Shown piece after piece: positions 8,765 to 16,733 of a DNA stretch of 19,179 bases (position 1 is the first letter of the stretch; the number at the start of each line of letters is the position of its first letter). Below the pieces are notes generated by a model that saw only the letters and a list, made by a program, of their open reading frames with translations, was not told the origin of the DNA and made no database searches. The DNA comes from JBCDJG01 sp038748065 (GTDB lineage Bacteria; Pseudomonadota; Gammaproteobacteria; Pseudomonadales; Halieaceae). The stretch lies in NCBI GenBank assembly GCA_038748065.1, contig JBCDJG010000075.1:1-19179 (forward strand), written 5' to 3'. The position numbers were made by a program, and so were the translations under genes.

Positions 8765-9961
8765 ATGGCAAAACAGATTCTGACACTCAACCAGATTTCA
8801 GTGAAAGGGCTGGACCGTCTGCCACGAGACTGTTACGAGATCGCTAGCGAGTTTTCTCACCCGGACGCCATTTTGATGCGCAGTCACAAGCTGAAGCCGG
8901 ATGACATTCCTCCGTCCGTGGAGGCGATCGCACGCGCAGGTGCCGGCACCAACAATATACCGGTTGAGGAGTGCACAGCACGAGGGATACCGGTTTTTAA
9001 CACACCCGGGGCCAATGCCAATGCCGTTAAAGAACTGGTAGCGACGGGGCTCCTGCTGGGCTCTAGAGGCGTTATAGAGGGCGTTGGTTATGTCGACACC
9101 CTGGCCGATGTTAAGGATGAGGCGGAGCTGAACCGCACGCTGGAGGCGCAAAAGAAGCAGTTCAAGGGTAATGAGCTTGTCGGCAAAACCCTGGGCGTTG
9201 TGGGCCTCGGTGCGATCGGCTCCCTGGTCGCGGAAATGGCGCTAACCCTGGGTATGGAAGTGGTTGGCTATGACCCGGCCCTGTCGGTGGAAGCCGCCTG
9301 GCGCCTCTCCAGCCATGTCAAACGCGCTGAAGCGCTCTCTGCACTGTTCGCGCGCTGCGATTACATCAGCCTGCATCTGCCCGTGCTCGACTCCACGCGC
9401 GGCCTGATCAATAGCGAGCTGCTGTCACTGGTACAGCCCGGTACGTGCTTACTGAATTTCGCGCGCCAGGAGATTGTGGATGGTGATGCACTCCTGGCGG
9501 CCCTCGAAACTGACAGGCTGCGTAAGTACATCGCAGATTTCCCAGCGCCTGAGCTTATCGGTCGAGACGACGTGATTCTGATGCCACATATCGGAGCGAG
9601 TACAGAGGAAGCGGAGGAGAACTGTGCTGTTATGGCCGCCGACCAGTTGCGCGACTTTCTTGAAAACGGAAACGTGCGCAACTCCGTCAATTTCCCGACA
9701 TTGCAGTTGGAGCGAGTCACCGGTTTTCGCCTCGCTGTTGCCAACGCTAACGTGCCGAAAATTCTGACCAGCGTCCTGTCTATCCTGGCTGACCAGAACG
9801 TCAACGTGATAGACATGTTGAACAAGAGCCGAGGCGAGATCGCCTACAACCTCATCGACATCGACACGCGGCCATCCGAGGATACGCTTGCCTCCATGCA
9901 GCACCTCGATGGCGTTATCCATGTCCGCCTCATTGACCCGGACCAGGTCTGCCAGGTCTAG
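8765..9961 (+). CDS. serA: D-3-phosphoglycerate dehydrogenase
   Basis: This is the NAD-dependent first step of phosphorylated serine synthesis, 3-phosphoglycerate to 3-phosphohydroxypyruvate. It is 398 aa, the form with one ACT domain. The NAD motif is GLGAIG (147-152). Catalytic candidates of the D-2-hydroxyacid dehydrogenase family are Arg234 (NFARQEIVDG), Glu263 (FPAPELIG) and His275 (PHIGAST). The ACT domain is at about 320-392 (NVPKILTSVLSILADQNVNVIDM), the usual place for serine feedback control. CAGGAAA (8747-8753) precedes the ATG by about 11 nt. It lies 48 nt after ppiD on the same strand and may be co-transcribed. Other hydroxyacid dehydrogenases are possible but less likely given the ACT domain. 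Its stop overlaps the converging gene. Confidence 0.9.
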   Translation: MAKQILTLNQISVKGLDRLPRDCYEIASEFSHPDAILMRSHKLKPDDIPPSVEAIARAGAGTNNIPVEECTARGIPVFNTPGANANAVKELVATGLLLGSRGVIEGVGYVDTLADVKDEAELNRTLEAQKKQFKGNELVGKTLGVVGLGAIGSLVAEMALTLGMEVVGYDPALSVEAAWRLSSHVKRAEALSALFARCDYISLHLPVLDSTRGLINSELLSLVQPGTCLLNFARQEIVDGDALLAALETDRLRKYIADFPAPELIGRDDVILMPHIGASTEEAEENCAVMAADQLRDFLENGNVRNSVNFPTLQLERVTGFRLAVANANVPKILTSVLSILADQNVNVIDMLNKSRGEIAYNLIDIDTRPSEDTLASMQHLDGVIHVRLIDPDQVCQV

Positions 9962-10791
9962 CGAGCGTCACCTTTCGCGGTGGCGGCGACATAGATATCT
10001 CGCTCAGCTGCACTCAGTTCCTCGGCATCACCCCAGGGGATGAGCCGCTGCTCCATGTAGTGGTGGAAATCCAGGAAAGGGTACTTGATGATGTCGAAGT
10101 AAGGCGAGTAGTCAAAATCTGACGGTGTGCACAGTTTGGGGTTGCGCATATAGAGGCGTACCTCGTCGTCTTCGACCTGCTTGACCAGTGGCAGTATGGG
10201 GAATTCAATTGCGCCAAAGGCTTCGGCAATCATGGTCGAACAAACGGTCTGGGTGCTTTCGCCGGGCCGCGCGGAGAATAGAGTGCTCCGCCAACGCCGC
10301 GGCATGATAAACCAGGGGAACAGGAATCGCGCCAGATCGAATATCTGTCGCACGTTGTAGGTCGTCCCGAGCCTGCTAATGGCATAGGCTATCACCGCCT
10401 GACTGTCTGTATACCCCAGGTTGCGAGGCCGGCAAATCCGCAGGTGCTCTGCCTCATAGACGGTCAGGGGCCTTACAACCGTCCCCAGGCCGATCTCACT
10501 CTCTACGATAAGCTGGTGGTCTGCGGGGCCAAGATAGTGTTTACGAAGGGTATCCTGCAGGAGCGGGTCTTCAATATCGTGTAGACGGCCAATATAAAGC
10601 GCGGCGTGAGACCAGCTGCTCTGTGTAATGAGCTTGATAACCTCGCTGACCCGGGAGCGCCCCTCGACCAGTATCACGTCACAAGGCTTGACCTCGTGAC
10701 GAATTCGCTCGAAGTCACTGAGTGGCAGACTGGGTAGCGGGCGTTTATGTTTGAGCCAGCCTACCACTGCGTTGCGAATCCAGTTGATCAT
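9958..10791 (-). CDS. YiiX/NlpC-P60-like permuted papain-fold cysteine hydrolase
   Basis: The 277-aa protein matches the pattern of YiiX/YebB-like ('lipo-like') members of the NlpC/P60 clan. CDVILVEGRSRVSEVIKLIT is followed by WSHAALYIG with the probable catalytic His62. The probable nucleophile Cys184 in TVCSTMIAEAFG comes later, the circularly permuted His-before-Cys order of this clan; a polar Glu97 or Glu99 lies in VESEIGLG. No signal peptide or lipobox is visible; the N-terminus (MINWIRNAVVGWLKH) looks amphipathic. The clan includes peptidases and amidases acting on cell wall or lipid substrates; the substrate here is unknown. The ATG is at 10791 with a weak AAGG 3 nt upstream. It converges on serA with a 4-bp overlap and diverges from the DUF1285 gene. 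Confidence 0.75.
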   Translation of the reverse strand: MINWIRNAVVGWLKHKRPLPSLPLSDFERIRHEVKPCDVILVEGRSRVSEVIKLITQSSWSHAALYIGRLHDIEDPLLQDTLRKHYLGPADHQLIVESEIGLGTVVRPLTVYEAEHLRICRPRNLGYTDSQAVIAYAISRLGTTYNVRQIFDLARFLFPWFIMPRRWRSTLFSARPGESTQTVCSTMIAEAFGAIEFPILPLVKQVEDDEVRLYMRNPKLCTPSDFDYSPYFDIIKYPFLDFHHYMEQRLIPWGDAEELSAAERDIYVAATAKGDAR

Positions 10792-10863
10792 GCGCCTTGA
10801 AAGTCGTTACTGTTGACCCAGTGTACAACGGACGCGGGATTGTCCGCAGCAGAGGTTCAGCTA

Positions 10864-11385
10864 ATGTCTGACAAGCTCGCTAGCATTGAAAAACAGGTCG
10901 CCGCGATCATAGAGCAGGGCGCCCCGCCGCTGGCCAGGTGGCACCCGGCGCTGTCCGGCGATATCGACATACTCATTGATCGTGAGGGGCACTGGTTTCA
11001 CGAAGGACGCGTGATTAAGCGGCCGGGATTGGTGCGCCTGTTTGCGTCAATACTGCGCCGCGAGGATGACGGTGATTACTATCTGGTCACACCCGTTGAA
11101 AAGTGGCGGCTGCGCGTTGCGCTGCACCCTTTAGTCGTCACGGATTTTGAAACGATGCCAGGGGGCACGGGCTTGGAACTGGTTCTGAATACCTCAGCAA
11201 CGGTCAAGCTCGAGCACAGCGGGCAATGGTTCAGAGAACCGAAAGCAGAATCCGCCGCCGCCGTGCGGCTTGAGTATGGCAGGAGTGCTCTGTTCAGTCG
11301 GCCCGCCTGGTACCGGCTGGTAGCTGCTGCCAGCGTCGACGCAGACGGCGAGTCCTTAGAGATCGCGGGACTTAGTCTTTCCTAG
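10864..11385 (+). CDS. DUF1285 family protein
   Basis: A 173-aa protein of unknown function found widely in gammaproteobacteria. It shows the family's features: WHPALSGDIDILIDREGHWF with HEGRVIKRPGLVRLFASILR, then REDDGDYYLVTPVEKWRLRV, followed by a beta-rich C-terminal half (VKLEHSGQWF). No signal peptide or membrane segment is seen. I choose the ATG at 10864 because AGAGG (10851-10855) lies 8 nt upstream; an in-frame TTG at 10813 would add 17 unconserved residues. The 72-nt divergent gap to the hydrolase holds no promoter I can call. Its stop overlaps the converging gene within CTAG. Confidence 0.8.
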   Translation: MSDKLASIEKQVAAIIEQGAPPLARWHPALSGDIDILIDREGHWFHEGRVIKRPGLVRLFASILRREDDGDYYLVTPVEKWRLRVALHPLVVTDFETMPGGTGLELVLNTSATVKLEHSGQWFREPKAESAAAVRLEYGRSALFSRPAWYRLVAAASVDADGESLEIAGLSLS

Positions 11386-12443
11386 CCAGCGTTTTTCTGA
11401 TTAAGCTTGAAACGCGTGCCGGCGCGCCCCGAGACATCAACCTCGCAGTTGGTCCAGCCCCCGGGGATAACCCAGGCCGTGCTGCTGGGGTAACGCAGTG
11501 GCACATCGCCCTGGTCGCAGGCCAGGTAGACGCCCAAAATTTTGCCTCGCACGTTTGAGATAGTGAACTGTGTTCTGGACAGTCCAGTTTTCCATGAGCC
11601 CGGACCTTCCCGATAGATCGGTGTAAGCTCGGCCGAAATGGCCACATCGATCATGCCAGCGTACATGGCCTCTACTTCAGCATGCCTGGCCTGGCTGCGC
11701 TGCGCCACCTCTGTTCCGGGCGCAAGCGATTGGATCTGCGCCAAGACCTCGGACGCATCTGCCAGCATCATGCCGTTCAGCTTCAGGGTGTGAATACGAT
11801 CCAGGATCATGAGGTACTGCCCAGACTCGATATAGGGGTTGATAAAGTCGTTTTTGTCTGCAAGCTCCTGGAGTTCGACCGCGCGACCCAGGTGTTGCAG
11901 CTCTGCCGCTTCATCGTCCCATCGGCTCATGATGGACGCGGCCAGCACCTGGAATTTCACTTCCTCATAGGCGTTGCGCCCGGGCATTGATTTGAGCTGC
12001 ACGGCGTAATCCAGAGCACCATCGTAATTGCCCTGCTTGAATTCATCCCAAGCCAGTGCGTAGGTCTCTGAGAAGGTGGGGGTCATTTCCCGCGGTTTGT
12101 CCAGAATCCAGGTGAAGAAGATCGGGTCTGCAGAGACTTTGACTGGCTTGCCGTTCCGGGTCGCGGGGCTGAAACGCATAGCATTGATCTGGCCCAGCAC
12201 AGCCTGTTCCACAGTGGGCACGCCGTTCGAGCTGTGAATAGTGGCGTTGATGACCTCGCCCTGGTCATCGATATCGTAGGTGTAGACCAGCCAGGCCTCA
12301 TCGGTGAAGCTCTTGTCGAGGTTAACCCCGCTATTTTGCGGATCCAGATTTTTTGGCGGCGTGAAGTTGGCGGCGGCGGGGAGGGCGACCAGCATGAGTA
12401 GTGCGGCCATTAGACCGAGTAAGCGAGGAACGAAAACGTGCAT
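11382..12443 (-). CDS. Secreted protein with TonB-C-like domain and helical repeat region
   Basis: A 353-aa exported protein. Residues 1-25 form a signal peptide (MHVFVPRLLGLMAALLMLVALPAAA). Residues about 48-115 resemble the TonB C-terminal domain: WLVYTYDIDDQGEVINATIH, then AVLGQINAMRFSPATRNGKPV. A TPR-like helical stretch follows (about 125-265, e.g. WDEFKQGNYDGALDYAVQL), then a beta-rich C-terminus with two Cys. It has no TonB anchor or Pro-rich span, so it is not a classical TonB. The ATG at 12443 is preferred over an in-frame GTG at 12461 because AAGGA (12452-12456) is then 7 nt upstream. It follows the kinase gene by 54 nt with no visible promoter or terminator, so the two are probably one transcript. 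Confidence 0.72.
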   Translation of the reverse strand: MHVFVPRLLGLMAALLMLVALPAAANFTPPKNLDPQNSGVNLDKSFTDEAWLVYTYDIDDQGEVINATIHSSNGVPTVEQAVLGQINAMRFSPATRNGKPVKVSADPIFFTWILDKPREMTPTFSETYALAWDEFKQGNYDGALDYAVQLKSMPGRNAYEEVKFQVLAASIMSRWDDEAAELQHLGRAVELQELADKNDFINPYIESGQYLMILDRIHTLKLNGMMLADASEVLAQIQSLAPGTEVAQRSQARHAEVEAMYAGMIDVAISAELTPIYREGPGSWKTGLSRTQFTISNVRGKILGVYLACDQGDVPLRYPSSTAWVIPGGWTNCEVDVSGRAGTRFKLNQKNAG

Positions 12444-12497
12444 GGCAGAATCCTTTGACACCTTGGCGAAAGTCTAGCAGAACTGCAAAGATGAGTG

Positions 12498-14684
12498 TCA
12501 GAAGGCCCCGAGGCGCCGCCTGGAACTGGTGCGCGCGGCCTCCAGCTCGGTTTCCAACTCCAGCCAGTCGGCGTAGTCCGGTGCCAGGCTACGGCCGTTT
12601 TCGAGGGTGCTCTCTACGGCGTCGTAATCCTCTATTTCCAACTGCTCTCTCGCTAAATCGGCGTAAGCTGTTAGCAACTGCGCACCCAGCGCGACGGTAG
12701 CATCCATGTCGGGAAACTCTTCCAGCAGGTCTTCATAGGTATCTCTGGCGCTGGCCAGTTCCCCTCCGCCAATGGCTGCCATGGCGGCGTTGGCATCGGC
12801 TTGCGCTGCTGCGAGTGCTTCAGCCGCGGCAGCCTGCTCCGCAGCGAGCCGCGCCTCCTCTTCAGCCCTCGCTTCGGCGGCAGCCAGCCAGGCCTCCTCA
12901 AGGCCGGGTAGCGAGGCCTGTAAGGCCTGCAGTTCCGATTGTCCCGGGAAGACCGCAAGGCCGGATACCAGAAGGTCCTCTGCCCGAACAAAATCGCCCG
13001 CGTTTGCAGCGTCATCCGCTGCGTCCGCGTAATAAGCCGTCAACTTATCCAGGCCATCGAGGGCGGCGCCGTTGTCTGGCTCCATTTCGAGTGCGCGTCT
13101 GAATAACTCTGCGGCCTCAGGTCCTCGCGCCAGGTCTTGAGCGGCAGAGTCCAACGCGCTGCTGGCGTCAAGGAGCAGGGCGTTCAAGGCCTGCTCTGCT
13201 TCAGCTACGGCCAATGCTTCCGCCTCGGCGGCCGCCAGTTCCCCCTGAAGAGCCTCGGTCTGTGCCAGCAGCCCTGGCATCGATTGACTGTTCGGCATGA
13301 CCGCAGCCATTTCGTCGAGGAGCCCGGATGCAGTCGCTACATCACGTTCAGAAAGGGCCGCCGAGATCTGGGCTCCAAAGCGTTTCTCCACATCGGCAAG
13401 GCCCTGGCGCGCGGCGCGATTGCCCGAATCCAGTTCCAGTACTTCCGAGAAGGCAGTGACCGCTTGTGTGAGGTCGTCCGCCTCCAGTGAGCGATAGGCC
13501 ATGGAGATGCTTTCAGCGACAGATCGCATGCCGCGCTGGCTGGCTTCCTGCTGGTCTTGCCACGTTGTGTAAGCAGCGTAACCACCACCGCCGAGCGCCA
13601 CGAGAAGCAGGACTATCCAGAGCCCTTTACTGCTACCGCTGGACGTTTGTTCTTTGGCGTACATGCCACTGACGAGTCGCTCGCGCTGGGCTGTGCCTTC
13701 CAACTTGTAGGGTCTGGCGCTGCCTGTTGCCCGCAGCGATGCGCCGCTGACCTGTGTCTGGTCAGCGGACCCGGCGAGCATGCCACTGTCGCTAACGACC
13801 GTGCCATCCCCGCCGATATCGGCGTCCGCAGCTGTAGACTGTTCCGGCACCTCGCGCGCGGGCGTAAGCACCTGGTCGTCATTGAAACCGGCACTGGCGT
13901 CGCGCAGGTATCGATACAACTCAGCGCCCGTCTGAAAGCGCTCGGCGGGATTCTTGGCCATCGCCTTGTCGAGAAATTCCTGGTAAACCGAGAGGTGCTC
14001 GGGCAGTGTGGGGATCGCCTCGGTCAAATGCTTAACTGCGGTGGTGACGGCTGAATCTGAGTCGTAGGGCAGGGCCTTGACCATCATCTCGTACCAGAGC
14101 ACCGCCAGCGCATAAAGGTCTGAACGACCGTCGACCTCCAATCCCTTGGCCTGCTCAGGGCTCATATAGCTGGGCGTACCCACCATCAGGCCCGTCTGGG
14201 TCATTTGCGTCCCGGAGTTTGCTGCCCGTGCTATACCGAAATCTGCCAGCACATAGTCATCTTTGCCACGCAGCATAATATTGCTTGGCTTGATGTCCCG
14301 GTGAACGTAGCCCTGACCTGCGGCGTAATCCAAGGCCTCGGTCATCTGGCGCATGACTTCGTAGATAGTCGATTGCGCGATGCCGGTGTAAATAATGTCT
14401 GCGAGGTCGCCCGCGGGCAGGTACTCCATGGCGATATAGTTCATGCCACTGAAGGTATTGACGTCGTAAATCTGCAGGATGCTAGGGTGAGTCAGGCGCG
14501 CAGAAATCCTGGCCTCGCGAATGAAACGCTCCGAGAAATTCTCGTCTGCGCTCATGGCGGGGTCCATGACCTTTATCGCTACTTCCCGGTCGAGATTAAG
14601 GTGCAGAGCGCGGTAGACAGAGGCCATCCCGCCCCTGCCCAGACGCTCATACAGCTCGTATCCCGGTAACTCGAAATCTGCCAT
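12498..14684 (-). CDS. Transmembrane Hanks-type Ser/Thr protein kinase with helical outer domain
   Basis: A 728-aa receptor-like kinase. The kinase domain (about 8-265) is complete: glycine loop GRGGMASVY (16-24), Lys38 in VAIKVM, Glu57 or nearby in the C-helix (FIREAR), catalytic HRDIKPSN (Asp130, Asn135), DFG (148-150), activation segment MTQTGLMVGTPSYMSPEQ and DGRSDLYALAVLWYEM. It should be active. A linker of low complexity leads to one membrane span at about 354-372 (GLWIVLLLVALGGGGYAAY). The remaining about 355 residues, predicted periplasmic, are Ala/Glu-rich and TPR-like; no PASTA repeats are seen. The Shine-Dalgarno is poor. Ligand and targets are unknown; the TonB-C-like neighbour is a natural candidate partner (inference). 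Confidence 0.9.
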   Translation of the reverse strand: MADFELPGYELYERLGRGGMASVYRALHLNLDREVAIKVMDPAMSADENFSERFIREARISARLTHPSILQIYDVNTFSGMNYIAMEYLPAGDLADIIYTGIAQSTIYEVMRQMTEALDYAAGQGYVHRDIKPSNIMLRGKDDYVLADFGIARAANSGTQMTQTGLMVGTPSYMSPEQAKGLEVDGRSDLYALAVLWYEMMVKALPYDSDSAVTTAVKHLTEAIPTLPEHLSVYQEFLDKAMAKNPAERFQTGAELYRYLRDASAGFNDDQVLTPAREVPEQSTAADADIGGDGTVVSDSGMLAGSADQTQVSGASLRATGSARPYKLEGTAQRERLVSGMYAKEQTSSGSSKGLWIVLLLVALGGGGYAAYTTWQDQQEASQRGMRSVAESISMAYRSLEADDLTQAVTAFSEVLELDSGNRAARQGLADVEKRFGAQISAALSERDVATASGLLDEMAAVMPNSQSMPGLLAQTEALQGELAAAEAEALAVAEAEQALNALLLDASSALDSAAQDLARGPEAAELFRRALEMEPDNGAALDGLDKLTAYYADAADDAANAGDFVRAEDLLVSGLAVFPGQSELQALQASLPGLEEAWLAAAEARAEEEARLAAEQAAAAEALAAAQADANAAMAAIGGGELASARDTYEDLLEEFPDMDATVALGAQLLTAYADLAREQLEIEDYDAVESTLENGRSLAPDYADWLELETELEAARTSSRRRLGAF

Positions 14685-14727
14685 TGTCTAGGACGGCACC
14701 CTGATGGTCTGGCCTGCGCAATCGGTC

Positions 14728-14733
14728 ATTATA
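14728..14733 (-). promoter_or_regulatory. Candidate -10 element for the kinase gene
   Basis: A perfect TATAAT on the minus strand, about 44 nt before the kinase ATG, in the 94-nt gap after ETF-QO. The best -35 at 17 nt spacing is CTAGCA, only 3 of 6. No terminator follows ETF-QO, so read-through is also possible. Confidence 0.35.
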
Positions 14734-14778
14734 AATAAGCCAGCTTCACATGCTAGCGCATTTACTCTGATGGCCGGG

Positions 14779-16431
14779 CTACATATTCGGGTAATTGGGC
14801 CCGCCCAGGCCCTCCGGCGTAACCCAAACTATGTTTTGGGAGGGGTCTTTGATGTCGCAGGTTTTACAGTGCACGCAGTTTTGCGCGTTGATCTGGAAGC
14901 GTTTTCCTGCGTCGTCCTCGACGATCTCGTAGACGCCAGCCGGGCAGTAGCGTTGGGCCGGTTCGTCATAGAGCGGCAGGTTACTGGACAGCGGCACCGC
15001 ATCGTCAATCAGGGTCAGGTGACAGGGCTGATCTTCTTCATGGTTGGTATTTGAGAGAAACACGGAGGATAAACGATCAAAAGTGATCGTATTGTCCGGC
15101 TTGGGGTATTCGATGGGTTTGCTATCAGCCGCCGGCTTCAGGGTTGCATAGTCAGGTTTCGCGTCGTGCAGCGTAAAGGGCAGTTTGCCGCCAAAAATAT
15201 TCTGATCGAGCCACACCAGACCGGCGCCCAGAAAGGTGCCGAATTTGTGCATGAAGCCAGAGAAATTACGCGTACGGTACAGTTCGTCGTAGGCCCAGCT
15301 TGCCTGCCAACGAGCATCGAAGGTCTCGATATCGCGCGGCGCCCCTTCACCGGCGGCGAGGGCTTCCATAACGGCCTCCGCAGCCACCATGCCGCTTTTC
15401 ATCGCCGTATGATTACCCTTGATCTTCACGCTGTTGAGGGTGCCTGCGTCGCAGCCGATCAAGAGGCCACCCGGGAAGTGCATGCGAGGCAGGGAGTTGA
15501 GGCCACCCTTGGCGATGGCGCGCGCCCCGTAGGCGAGGCGGCTGCCGCCTTCCAGATACTTCAGCGTCTCCGGATGTTTTTTCCAGCGCTGAAACTCTTC
15601 GAAGGGGCTGACATGGGGATTGCTGTAGTTTAGGTCGGTTATGAGCCCTAGATAAACCTGATTGTTCTCGGCGTGGTAAAGGAAAGCACCACCGGATGAG
15701 CCGCTTTCCTGCAGTGGCCAGCCCAGACCATGCACCACCAAACCCTCCTGGTGTTGTGCTTCCGGAATCTCCCAGATTTCCTTGATGCCTATGCCGTAAT
15801 GCTGTGGATCTCGATCGGTATCCAGACCAAACTGCTGGATCAGTTGCTTGCCGAGATGGCCACGACAGCCCTCGGCAAACAGGGTGTATTTCGCGTGCAG
15901 TTCCATGCCGGGCATGTAGCTATCCTTGTGCTCACCGCCAGCGCTGATGCCCATATCGCCAGTGGCTATGCCCTTGACGCTACCGTCGTCGTGGAACAAG
16001 ACCTCTGAAGCAGCAAAGCCGGGATATACCTCAACGCCCATGCCTTCGGCCTGTTCCGCGAGCCAACGACATACGTTGCCCATGGAAACGATGTAGTTGC
16101 CCTCGTTGTGGGTTGGCTTGGGTATCAGGAAGTTCGGCAGTTTTATTGCAGCGCTGTCAGAGGTGTAGAAAAAGAAGGTATCACCGCTCACCTTGGTAGT
16201 GAGCGGGGCGCCCTGTTCTTTCCAGTCGGGGAAGAGCTCGTCCAGGGCGTGGGGCTCAAGCACGGCGCCGGACAGGATGTGTGCGCCGACCTCGGAACCT
16301 TTCTCCACGACGCAGACTGCGACTTCCCGAGACTCTTCCTGTGCGACTTGCATGATGCGACAGGCGGCAGACAGGCCGGCCGGGCCAGCGCCGACGATGA
16401 CCACATCAAACTCCATAGATTCGCGTTCCAC
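14779..16431 (-). CDS. Electron transfer flavoprotein-ubiquinone oxidoreductase (ETF-QO)
   Basis: ETF-QO is a membrane-associated FAD and 4Fe-4S enzyme passing electrons from reduced ETF to ubiquinone. With the GTG start at 16431 it is 550 aa, the family length. The FAD-binding motif GAGPAGLSAAC begins at residue 14; later segments such as VEKGSEVGAHILSGAVLEP and GGLLIGCDAGTLNSVKIKG are typical. The 4Fe-4S ligands are Cys496, Cys519, Cys522 and Cys525 (CVHCKTCDIKDP). GTG at 16431 is chosen because AGAGG (16440-16444) lies 8 nt upstream and the product begins MERESMEFDVV like Pseudomonas homologues; the ATG at 16416 is the alternative. It diverges from etfBA, its electron donor. Confidence 0.95.
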   Translation of the reverse strand: MERESMEFDVVIVGAGPAGLSAACRIMQVAQEESREVAVCVVEKGSEVGAHILSGAVLEPHALDELFPDWKEQGAPLTTKVSGDTFFFYTSDSAAIKLPNFLIPKPTHNEGNYIVSMGNVCRWLAEQAEGMGVEVYPGFAASEVLFHDDGSVKGIATGDMGISAGGEHKDSYMPGMELHAKYTLFAEGCRGHLGKQLIQQFGLDTDRDPQHYGIGIKEIWEIPEAQHQEGLVVHGLGWPLQESGSSGGAFLYHAENNQVYLGLITDLNYSNPHVSPFEEFQRWKKHPETLKYLEGGSRLAYGARAIAKGGLNSLPRMHFPGGLLIGCDAGTLNSVKIKGNHTAMKSGMVAAEAVMEALAAGEGAPRDIETFDARWQASWAYDELYRTRNFSGFMHKFGTFLGAGLVWLDQNIFGGKLPFTLHDAKPDYATLKPAADSKPIEYPKPDNTITFDRLSSVFLSNTNHEEDQPCHLTLIDDAVPLSSNLPLYDEPAQRYCPAGVYEIVEDDAGKRFQINAQNCVHCKTCDIKDPSQNIVWVTPEGLGGPNYPNM

Positions 16432-16486
16432 TATCCTGACCTCTTCTTGTTCCGTTGTTTGCCGATACCAGCGGTGTTGCCGCATG

Positions 16487-16504
16487 CTCCCCAGCTGTGG
16501 GGAG
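16487..16504. promoter_or_regulatory. Palindromic hairpin in the ETF-QO/etfB divergent gap
   Basis: CTCCCCA (16487-16493) pairs perfectly with TGGGGAG (16498-16504) around GCTG. It lies about 56 nt upstream of the ETF-QO start and just left of the AT-rich promoter-like island. As DNA it is a dyad suited to a repressor or activator; as RNA it is a leader stem-loop of ETF-QO. No T-run on either side. Confidence 0.45.
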
Positions 16505-16524
16505 TGATTCAGCAAAGGGCCGCA

Positions 16525-16534
16525 AGTATATAAT
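16525..16534. promoter_or_regulatory. Overlapping divergent -10 elements for etfBA and ETF-QO
   Basis: The AT-rich island 16525-16555 in otherwise GC-rich DNA holds a perfect TATAAT on the plus strand (16529-16534) and TATACT, 5 of 6, on the minus strand (16530-16525). They share two bases. No good -35 exists for either at 16-18 nt, so activator dependence is possible. The placement between divergent, functionally linked genes supports a regulatory role. Confidence 0.4.
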
Positions 16535-16565
16535 TTTTAACGATAAAAAACTATTCGCGGGACAA

Positions 16566-16667
16566 ATGTCGACTATGGGCAATAGTGTCCAGCACAGTCA
16601 ATTGGCGTGTCGTCCAGAGCTATTGACCTACGCTGCTTTAGGGGGCACCATAGCCCGCCGAACGTAA
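16566..16667 (+). CDS. Candidate 33-codon leader ORF upstream of etfB
   Basis: Reading from ATG 16566 gives a 33-aa peptide starting MSTMGNSVQHSQ and ending GGTIARRT before TAA (16665-16667). GGGA at 16559-16562 is only 3 nt upstream, which is poor. The ORF begins about 30 nt after the TATAAT, and its stop lies in the loop of a terminator-like hairpin. No amino-acid run typical of classical attenuation leaders is seen. It may be a chance ORF. Confidence 0.2.
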   Translation: MSTMGNSVQHSQLACRPELLTYAALGGTIARRT

Positions 16668-16685
16668 GCGGGTGCGTCTTTTTTT
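16645..16685 (+). terminator. Terminator-like hairpin and T7 tract in the etfB leader
   Basis: CCCGC (16654-16658) pairs with GCGGG (16668-16672) over a 9-nt loop, and alternatively GCACC (16645-16649) pairs with GGTGC (16671-16675). Seven T follow at 16679-16685. No plus-strand gene of ordinary size lies upstream, so it is not the end of a known gene. It could be an attenuator for etfBA or the end of a short transcript. The stem is short and 6 nt from the T-run, so it may be weak. Confidence 0.35.
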
Positions 16686-16733
16686 GACCCATTTGCGCCC
16701 AGAACACACGCCCAACACCACACTGGAGAATCC

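Noticed and set aside
12401..14669. Several open frames on the plus strand opposite the kinase gene
   Set aside because: They lie antisense to a convincing kinase with intact motifs and are low-complexity shadows of the Ala/Glu-rich region.
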